DNA of 7,746 nucleotides from NCBI GenBank assembly GCA_902782915.1, contig CACZOV010000043.1, positions 1 to 7,746 of the forward strand, read 5' to 3'. Under the pieces are notes generated by a model. That model worked only from the letters and a program-made list of their open reading frames with translations, was not told the origin of the DNA and did not search any database. Of the stretch, positions 1-4,723 are shown piece after piece (position 1 is the first letter of the stretch; each line of letters begins with the position of its first letter). The stretch comes from an uncultured Erysipelotrichaceae bacterium (GTDB taxonomy: Bacteria; Bacillota_I; Bacilli_A; RF39; UBA660). The translations under genes and the position numbers were made by a program.

Positions 1-243
1 CAAAATATCAAAAATTGCTGTTAATATATAATACGTATAAATCTTCTCCCAGAAACTATAATCACGTGAATTATCTTTTACATAATAACTACATTTTTTT
101 CCATTTAATGGATATGTACTCCTATATTTACTACAATAACAATCTAATCTACGATCTGATACTGTAGAACGTCCACATGAACCACATTGATCTTCATGTG
201 TTGAAAAATCCCTACTATGAAAACTACTACCAAAAAATCCCAT
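1..243 (-). CDS. Cys-rich small protein, possible zinc-binding N-terminus (partial, 3' end beyond left edge)
   Basis: The first 81 codons of a gene that runs off the left edge. The start is well supported: ATG at 243-241 follows a strong AAGGGAGGT ribosome binding site (256-248) and an extended -10 promoter. The visible protein has cysteines at residues 20, 23, 35, 37 and 51, arranged C-x2-C, C-x-C and a single C. This spacing suggests a structural zinc site or disulfides. The last visible stretch (about 65-81, rich in Tyr, Ile, Leu and Phe) could begin a membrane segment or a hydrophobic helix. The N-terminus is Gly/Ser/Phe-rich with no signal peptide. I do not recognise the family. The gene lies 42 nt downstream of the YutH-like gene on the same strand but appears to have its own promoter. 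That it is a gene is likely; its function is unknown. Confidence 0.75.
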   Translation of the reverse strand, partial: MGFFGSSFHSRDFSTHEDQCGSCGRSTVSDRRLDCYCSKYRSTYPLNGKKCSYYVKDNSRDYSFWEKIYTYYILTAIFDIL

Positions 244-267
244 AATTACCTCCCTTAACTACCGGAT

Positions 268-296
268 ATTATATCATACTTTATCCTAAAATGCAA
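268..296 (-). promoter_or_regulatory. Promoter with extended -10 for the Cys-rich gene
   Basis: On the minus strand, TATAAT (273-268) is preceded by TGA, giving a perfect extended -10 (TGnTATAAT). A weak -35, TTGCAT (296-291), lies 17 nt upstream, inside the 3' end of the YutH-like gene. The predicted start near 261 leaves a leader of about 18 nt that contains the ribosome binding site. It implies that the Cys-rich gene is transcribed at least partly independently of its upstream neighbour. Confidence 0.6.
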
Positions 297-1191
297 ATTT
301 CTTATTGATCCATTCAATTCCAATTAAATTAACTTGACTTTTTAATATTAAATATATTTCATATAGTAAATACTCATAATCACTTTGTAACATAGTTATA
401 GAAGTAATTTTTTCTTCAGATATTTTGTCATTTAAAATTAAATCAAAAAGATCGAAATAATAACTTGGATAAAGCATTCTTATATAAAAATAAATATAAT
501 CTACATTATTCATTTTAACCTTTTTTAATAAATCTAAAATATCTTTAATATCCATTTTTTTACTAAAAAATAGTGATTTATAATACTCTGCTAGATCTCT
601 TACTTTATAATCAATTACTAAATTTAGAGGATTATAAAATTCTCTTAATGTATCAGATGCATTTACTCTTTTATGACATATTCCAATATGATTATTATCT
701 AATTTTAAATATTTTAAATAACTAATTGCATTTTCAGTAAGTCCTATATAATAAGGTAAAGAATTATAAATTAATTTATATTTATTTTTTAAATGATTTC
801 TCATGTATTCAATATTATCTATTTTTTTAATCCAAAGAAAGTACCAATTAGTTCTATTTAATATATTAATAGATACTCCCCTATTAAATTCTATTATATT
901 TCTTAAATTTATCTTTTCTTTAGAATTTATTTCTAATAAAATTAAACAGTAATAATTATTATCTTTTTTAGTTAAAATACTTCCCTCTTTATTTAAAATA
1001 ATTTTATTTATTTTTTTATTATTAAAAATCATATAATTATTTAAACTTAAAATAGAATTTATATCTTCTAAATTACCTTTATACTTATAAAAGGCAAAAA
1101 AATAATTTTTAAAGCTAAAATAATAATTATTATTACACTTTTCTATTCGATCTGGTAATAAAAAATAATAGTAATTTAATAAATCTTTCAT
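286..1191 (-). CDS. yutH: YutH-like spore coat-associated protein (CotS/YutH kinase-fold family)
   Basis: A 301-aa protein. The C-terminal half carries signatures I associate with Bacillus YutH: GICHKRVN (170-177), IDYKVRDLAEYYK (193-205), RMLYPSYYFDLFD (238-250) and a terminal IEWI (292-295). YutH belongs to the CotS/choline-kinase-like fold. Its catalytic loop is already atypical, with HKR here in place of the kinase HGD; Asp194 sits where the metal-binding Asp would be. In Bacillus, YutH is a spore-coat-associated protein. The N-terminal half is Asn/Lys/Tyr-rich and strongly diverged. The start is supported by AGGTGAT spaced 2-8 nt before the ATG. There is no signal peptide or membrane segment. 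It is divergent from the operon containing the Nfu gene; in B. subtilis yutH and the nifU-like yutI lie in the same general region (from memory). Family assignment is by eye; a role in spores in this organism is inference. Confidence 0.6.
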   Translation of the reverse strand: MKDLLNYYYFLLPDRIEKCNNNYYFSFKNYFFAFYKYKGNLEDINSILSLNNYMIFNNKKINKIILNKEGSILTKKDNNYYCLILLEINSKEKINLRNIIEFNRGVSINILNRTNWYFLWIKKIDNIEYMRNHLKNKYKLIYNSLPYYIGLTENAISYLKYLKLDNNHIGICHKRVNASDTLREFYNPLNLVIDYKVRDLAEYYKSLFFSKKMDIKDILDLLKKVKMNNVDYIYFYIRMLYPSYYFDLFDLILNDKISEEKITSITMLQSDYEYLLYEIYLILKSQVNLIGIEWINKKFAF

Positions 1192-1211
1192 AAATCACCT
1201 ATTTAATTTTA

Positions 1212-1229
1212 TGTCAAATAAACTTGACA
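1212..1229. repeat. Inverted repeat TGTCAA-N6-TTGACA between divergent genes
   Basis: Perfect 6-bp arms (1212-1217 and 1224-1229) are separated by 6 nt. The right arm is the -35 box of the rightward promoter. The left arm reads TTGACA on the minus strand, but a -10 at normal spacing from it would fall on the start codon of the YutH-like gene, so it is unlikely to be a working leftward -35. The repeat could be an operator, or a chance duplication of a -35-like hexamer. Confidence 0.35.
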
Positions 1230-1252
1230 AATGATTAAATATAAATTATCAT
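1224..1252 (+). promoter_or_regulatory. Near-consensus sigma-A-type promoter of the rightward operon
   Basis: A perfect -35 TTGACA (1224-1229), a 17-nt spacer and a -10 TATCAT (1247-1252, 5 of 6 matches). The start is expected near 1259, just before the AAGGGAGA ribosome binding site (1260-1267), so the leader of the first gene would be only about 15 nt. It probably drives the 139-aa protein gene and nfu, and perhaps the two genes after them. Confidence 0.8.
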
Positions 1253-1274
1253 ACAAACTAAGGGAGAAGTAGTA

Positions 1275-1694
1275 ATGGATAAAAAATATTATTTAGGATA
1301 CTTAAGAGATCCTTTAAAAATAGTTGAAAATGGTTTTCAAGAAATAGAAGAAATAGAAGTTATTTTAATAAAAGAAAATGATTCTTTTAAAGAATTTACA
1401 ACTGAATCAAATGTTTTTATTTTAAATAAAAATGAAACTGTAGATGGACATAAATTATTTAACTTAAATTCCACTTTAATTGGAAGATATGGTCAAGAAT
1501 TAACATTTGATGATGTAAGAGTTTATTTTAAAAAATTAGGAGTTGAAGGAATTGTAACTTATACTAATAACATTGTAACTTATACAACTAATTATTTAAA
1601 GCAACTAATAAAAAATACAAGAAAAAAAGCAATTCTTGGAGAAAAAGAATATCAAGAAGAAGTTAAAAAGTTTGAAAAAACTTATAATAAATAA
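1275..1694 (+). CDS. Conserved-looking hypothetical protein, 139 aa, first gene of the nfu operon
   Basis: I do not recognise this protein. It is soluble, with no signal peptide, membrane segment or cysteine. The N-terminal and central part looks like a mixed alpha/beta domain (DKKYYLGYLRDPLKIVENGF at 2-21, then GQELTFDDVRVYFKKLGVEG at 73-92). The C-terminal 30 residues form a Lys/Glu-rich, probably helical tail. A seven-residue unit is nearly duplicated at 93-106 (IVTYTNN then IVTYTTN), matching a DNA direct repeat. The start has a good ribosome binding site 8 nt upstream and follows a strong promoter directly. Its stop overlaps the ribosome binding site of the Nfu gene, so the two are cotranscribed and probably translationally coupled. 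A link to Fe-S assembly or use is suggested only by position. Confidence 0.8.
   Translation: MDKKYYLGYLRDPLKIVENGFQEIEEIEVILIKENDSFKEFTTESNVFILNKNETVDGHKLFNLNSTLIGRYGQELTFDDVRVYFKKLGVEGIVTYTNNIVTYTTNYLKQLIKNTRKKAILGEKEYQEEVKKFEKTYNK
1551..1585 (+). repeat. 14-bp direct repeat with 21-bp period inside the hypothetical gene
   Basis: ATTGTAACTTATAC occurs at 1551-1564 and again at 1572-1585. The period of 21 nt keeps the reading frame and yields two copies of IVTYT-x-N. It looks like a small in-frame tandem duplication. Confidence 0.7.
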
Positions 1695-1703
1695 GGAGAA
1701 TTT

Positions 1704-1988
1704 ATGAAAGAAAAAATAGAAAATGTTTTAGATAAACTAAGACCTTATTTGATCAATGATGGTGGAAACGTTGAATTTGTTGATTATCGTGATGGAATTT
1801 GTTATTTAAAATTTCTTGGTCATTGTGCAAACTGCTCTTTAATGTCTGTAACTTTAGATGAAGGAATTAAAGAAGCTTTAATTAATGAAATACCTGAAGT
1901 TATAGATGTTAAATTAGTAGGAAATGATATTTTGGATGACGATGAAATTAATTTTTTTGATGTAAACTTAGATGATGATTTTGAATAA
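1704..1988 (+). CDS. nfuA: NifU-like Fe-S cluster scaffold/carrier (Nfu domain protein)
   Basis: A 94-aa stand-alone Nfu domain (NifU C-terminal type), similar in kind to the Bacillus YutI protein. Family hallmarks are visible: the LRPYLINDGGNVEF opening (12-25), the cluster-binding CxxC in GHCANC (39-44, Cys41 and Cys44), then VTLDEGIKEAL (49-59) and IPEVIDV (63-69). Such proteins bind a 4Fe-4S cluster across a dimer and hand it to cytosolic apoproteins. There is no degraded A-type domain as in E. coli NfuA, so the bacilli-type short form is meant; the symbol is used for the family. The C-terminal 20 residues are unusually acidic (many Asp/Glu). The ribosome binding site AAGGAG (1693-1698) begins within the stop codon of the preceding gene. 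Confident as to family. Confidence 0.93.
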   Translation: MKEKIENVLDKLRPYLINDGGNVEFVDYRDGICYLKFLGHCANCSLMSVTLDEGIKEALINEIPEVIDVKLVGNDILDDDEINFFDVNLDDDFE

Positions 1989-2005
1989 TTGATCATCTTT
2001 TTTTT
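1970..2005 (+). terminator. Weak intrinsic terminator overlapping the end of the Nfu gene
   Basis: A 7-bp stem (AGATGAT at 1970-1976 pairing with ATCATCT at 1992-1998) with a 15-nt loop is followed by a run of eight T (1998-2005). The stop codon of the Nfu gene lies in the loop. The stem is AT-rich and the loop long, so it may only attenuate transcription into the CPBP gene. Confidence 0.4.
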
Positions 2006-2012
2006 AAATATG

Positions 2013-2021
2013 TGATACAAT
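2013..2021 (+). promoter_or_regulatory. Candidate extended -10 upstream of the CPBP gene
   Basis: TGATACAAT fits TGnTATAAT with one mismatch. TTGATC at 1989-1994 is -35-like, but the 21-nt spacer is too long. The expected start (about 2028) would fall inside the GAGGTGAT ribosome binding site, leaving almost no leader. It may give weak independent expression of the last two plus-strand genes; treat as tentative. Confidence 0.3.
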
Positions 2022-2036
2022 AAAAGAGGTGATTTT

Positions 2037-2732
2037 ATGAAAATTAAAAAAATATTTTTATTTATAGGACTTTTTCTTTTATTTTTATTTAATGATTTAT
2101 TTTATTTAATACCTTTATCTATTTTAAAAATAGATTATAATTCATTAAGTTATAATACAGAGTCTATTTTATCGCTTGTTGGATCAATTTGTACAGCCTT
2201 AATTATCTTTATCATTTATCGAAAGTATTTAAAAAGTAAAATAATTGATTATAAGGCTAATTTTAAAAAATATATGGATATAGGATTCAAATACTGGATG
2301 ATTGGTCTTGTTTCAATGTTTGTGAGTAATATTTTAATTTCCTTATTTAGTCCCGTTCATGAAGCTAATAATGAGGCTTTAGTTCAAGAAATGTTAAAAC
2401 AAGCTCCATTTATAACTTTTATTAGTGCAGCACTAGTTGCACCATTTCTTGAAGAAATGTTATTTAGAAAAAGTTTTGGAGATATTTTTAAAAACAAAAA
2501 AATTATGGTTATAGCAAGTGGTATATTATTTGGACTTTTACATGTAGTGTTTTCTATGGAAACTTCTTGGGATTTACTTTATGTTATACCTTATGGAATG
2601 CTTGGATATGGATTTGCATGTAGTTTAGAAAAAACTGATAATGTATATGTTCCAATGACATTTCATATAATCCATAATACAATCTTAACTCTAGCATCTA
2701 TTATAATGACCTTTTTAACGGAGATTCTATGA
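2037..2732 (+). CDS. CPBP family intramembrane glutamic endopeptidase (Rce1/Abi type)
   Basis: A 231-aa polytopic membrane protein with the complete CPBP catalytic set: EEMLFR (139-144, motif EExxxR), FGLLH (165-169, FxxxH) and HIIHN (210-214, HxxxN). Hydrophobic segments are seen near 5-30, 42-61, 85-105, 123-137, 155-172, 180-195 and 207-229. The family includes CAAX prenyl endopeptidase Rce1 and bacterial proteases linked to bacteriocin self-immunity, regulated intramembrane proteolysis and surface processes; the substrate here cannot be told. No bacteriocin or prenyl-protein gene is adjacent. The start has AGAGGTGAT just upstream. The gene ends in an ATGA overlap with the next gene, so the two are translationally coupled and may act together at the membrane. 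It appears catalytically intact. Confidence 0.9.
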   Translation: MKIKKIFLFIGLFLLFLFNDLFYLIPLSILKIDYNSLSYNTESILSLVGSICTALIIFIIYRKYLKSKIIDYKANFKKYMDIGFKYWMIGLVSMFVSNILISLFSPVHEANNEALVQEMLKQAPFITFISAALVAPFLEEMLFRKSFGDIFKNKKIMVIASGILFGLLHVVFSMETSWDLLYVIPYGMLGYGFACSLEKTDNVYVPMTFHIIHNTILTLASIIMTFLTEIL

Positions 2733-3583
2733 TTACTCGAAGTGAAAAAAATAAAAAAATTCAAAAAAAAATTTTTCATGAAGAAAATCAAAAAAAAATT
2801 AGAAAATTTTCTAAAATAATTGGTAGTATTTTAGGACTTATTATACTAATTTTATTATATGGAATGTTTATCGGATCAAAAGTAGTTATTGTAAAAGAAT
2901 ATAAAGTAACATCAAATGAATTACCAAATAGTTTTCATGGAGTAAAAGTTGTACATATAAGTGATATTTTATATAATAGTTTAAATGAAAAAGATCTAAA
3001 TACTATTCAAAAAAAAATAAATGAATTAAAACCTGATATTATTGTTTTTACAGGAAACTTAAAAAAAGTAGAATTAGAACTTTCTAAAAAAGAAATAGAA
3101 ATACTCGAAAATTTCTTTAAAGATTTAAATGCTAGTTTAGAAAAATATGCTATTATAGGAAATAAAGATGATGATAGCTTTTATGTTATAATGGAAAATA
3201 GTAATTTTAAGGTTATGAATAATAAACAAGAAAATTTATATCAAAAAGATTCTAATCCTATTGAAATAATTGGATTTGATACTAATAATTTAAATTTTGA
3301 AAATTTAAAAAAGGAAAACTATTCTATTTGTCTTTTTTCAAATCCCGATAAAATTAATGACATTTTAAAAAATATTTCTTGTAATCTAGCCCTTGCAGGA
3401 GAAACTCTTGGTGGTGAAATAAAACTTTTTAATAAACCATTACTTGATGATCATAAATATAATTCAGAATACTCTAAAATTGAAAATGGTGAATTTTATA
3501 TTTCAAATGGTCTTGGTAATGAAATCAATGTAAGATATTTTAATCATCCAGCAATTAATTTTTATAGACTTACTAAATATTAA
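2729..3583 (+). CDS. Membrane-anchored metallophosphoesterase-like protein, probable pseudoenzyme
   Basis: A 284-aa protein with a basic N-terminus, one membrane anchor (about 28-48) and a calcineurin-like phosphoesterase domain of the YkuE/YaeI type. The fold signatures remain: VVHISD (74-79), DIIVFTGN (103-110), YAIIGNKD (140-147), CLFSNPD (201-207), LAGETLGGE (222-230) and ISNGLG (258-263). However, most metal ligands are replaced. The family SDxH has Leu at 81, TGD has Asn at 110, GNHD has Lys at 146, the His before NPD is Ser at 204, and GHTHGG reads GETLGG (Glu225, Leu227). Only Asp79 and Asn145 remain of the seven expected ligands. Known active members hydrolyse phosphoesters such as UDP-diacylglucosamine-type lipids or nucleotides; this one probably does not. 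It is full length and coupled to the CPBP protease gene by a 4-nt overlap, so a structural or binding role is inferred. Confidence 0.82.
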   Translation: MITRSEKNKKIQKKIFHEENQKKIRKFSKIIGSILGLIILILLYGMFIGSKVVIVKEYKVTSNELPNSFHGVKVVHISDILYNSLNEKDLNTIQKKINELKPDIIVFTGNLKKVELELSKKEIEILENFFKDLNASLEKYAIIGNKDDDSFYVIMENSNFKVMNNKQENLYQKDSNPIEIIGFDTNNLNFENLKKENYSICLFSNPDKINDILKNISCNLALAGETLGGEIKLFNKPLLDDHKYNSEYSKIENGEFYISNGLGNEINVRYFNHPAINFYRLTKY

Positions 3584-3606
3584 TACAACTTTTGTTGTAT
3601 TTTTTT
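3582..3606 (+). terminator. Intrinsic terminator of the plus-strand operon
   Basis: A perfect 8-bp stem (AATACAAC at 3582-3589, GTTGTATT at 3594-3601) closes a TTTT loop and runs into a T tract to 3606. It overlaps the TAA stop of the metallophosphoesterase-like gene by two bases. Confidence 0.85.
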
Positions 3607-3636
3607 ATAAAAAAGATTTATATTTCTATAAATCTT
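3607..3636 (-). terminator. Intrinsic terminator of the minus-strand operon, containing the rmuC stop
   Basis: On the minus strand a perfect 10-bp stem (AAGATTTATA, 3636-3627; TATAAATCTT, 3622-3613) closes a GAAA tetraloop and is followed by a U-rich run (3614-3607). The TAG stop of rmuC (3628-3626) lies across the stem top and loop. Together with the plus-strand terminator it forms a back-to-back convergent pair. Confidence 0.85.
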
Positions 3637-4723
3637 CATCTATTAATTTATTATCTTTTATATCAACAGAACTAATACTATCAAATTTTTTCTTAATCTT
3701 GTCTGTTGTATTTGAAAATGCTTCTATATCTTTATTTACTGTTATAACACTACGAGAAAGTTTATCAAATCTTTCTTTAAATCTTGTAAATTCTACTCCT
3801 AATTTATTTAACTCTTCATGAATTATACTTGTATATTTATCTCTTTCAATGTTTTGAATAATCATTAAGATCATTGTTAAAGTAGATATTAAAGTTGTAG
3901 GACTTGTCATCCAAACTCGTTTTTTATAGGCATATTCAATTAAATCAGTATGATATGCATTAATCTCGGCAAATATAGCTTCTGCTGGAATAAACATCAT
4001 AGCTTGATCACTTGTTTCACCATCAATTATATATTTATAACTAATATCATCAATATGCTTTTTAACATCTCCCTTAAATTTTTTATATGCAATTGTTCTT
4101 TCTTCATCACTTCTTTTTTTATCTACCATTATACGATAGTTTTCTAAAGGAAACTTAGAATCAATTGCTATAGTTCCTAAAGGTTTAGGGGCAAAAATAA
4201 CTGAATCAGCTATATATCCATTGGACATTTTTACTTGTTTTTGATATATAGAATCATTTTTCTCTCCAAATATATTTTTTAAAATTAAATATAAATTTAC
4301 TTCTCCAAATATTCCTCTTGTTTTTTTATCAGTTAAAATATTCTCAAGGGAAAGAATATCCATTGATAAATTATCTATTTTCTTTTGAGCCTCATCTATT
4401 TTTGAAAGTCTTTCTAATACATTTACAAATGTTTTATTAGTTTTTTCAAAGTTTTCATCAATTCGAGAATTTACTTTTTCATTAATTTCACTAAGTTTAA
4501 CATCTAATTTATCGTTTACTTTATCAAAATTTAAAGTCATATCTTTATTTAAGTTGTCTTTCATACTATTAATTTCATTATTAATATTTATTTCAAATCT
4601 TGAAAGTCTTTCCAAAAAATCCATTGTATTTTCTTTGGGTCTTTTTAATTTTAGAAAAATAATAACATTAAAAATAATTAACAAAACTAAAAGTACGAGA
4701 ATTATAATATTAAATAAATCCAT
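3626..4723 (-). CDS. rmuC: RmuC-family DNA recombination protein
   Basis: A 365-aa RmuC protein. It has an N-terminal membrane segment (about 4-24), a long heptad-like coiled coil rich in Asn/Asp/Lys/Glu (about 35-128), then the RmuC domain with the hallmark LTDKKTRGIFGE (130-141), ADSVIFAPK (172-180), AIDSKFPLENY (186-196), MFIPAEAIFAEI (243-254) and WMTSPTTLI (271-279). E141, D173 and D188-x-K190 would fit a PD-(D/E)xK nuclease-like core. In E. coli, RmuC limits recombination at inverted repeats; its biochemistry is poorly defined. I chose the ATG at 4723: GGAG (4734-4731) precedes it at good spacing and the ATG overlaps the preceding stop as TAATG. An in-frame ATG 13 codons upstream would add polar residues before the membrane segment and lacks a ribosome binding site. 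It is the last gene of its operon. Confidence 0.93.
   Translation of the reverse strand: MDLFNIIILVLLVLLIIFNVIIFLKLKRPKENTMDFLERLSRFEININNEINSMKDNLNKDMTLNFDKVNDKLDVKLSEINEKVNSRIDENFEKTNKTFVNVLERLSKIDEAQKKIDNLSMDILSLENILTDKKTRGIFGEVNLYLILKNIFGEKNDSIYQKQVKMSNGYIADSVIFAPKPLGTIAIDSKFPLENYRIMVDKKRSDEERTIAYKKFKGDVKKHIDDISYKYIIDGETSDQAMMFIPAEAIFAEINAYHTDLIEYAYKKRVWMTSPTTLISTLTMILMIIQNIERDKYTSIIHEELNKLGVEFTRFKERFDKLSRSVITVNKDIEAFSNTTDKIKKKFDSISSVDIKDNKLIDEDL

Noticed and set aside
1820..2020. 66-codon open frame on the minus strand under the Nfu gene
   Set aside because: It is antisense to a clear Nfu gene; Ser/Lys-rich low-complexity content mirrors the Asp/Leu codons of the other strand, and its start has no proper ribosome binding site.
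2037..2732. CPBP protein as part of a bacteriocin immunity cluster
   Set aside because: No bacteriocin precursor, double-glycine leader peptide or ABC exporter is seen nearby.
3950..4147. 65-codon open frame on the plus strand within rmuC
   Set aside because: It is antisense to the conserved RmuC domain and has the Ile/Phe/Cys-rich composition of a shadow frame; no promoter or ribosome binding site.
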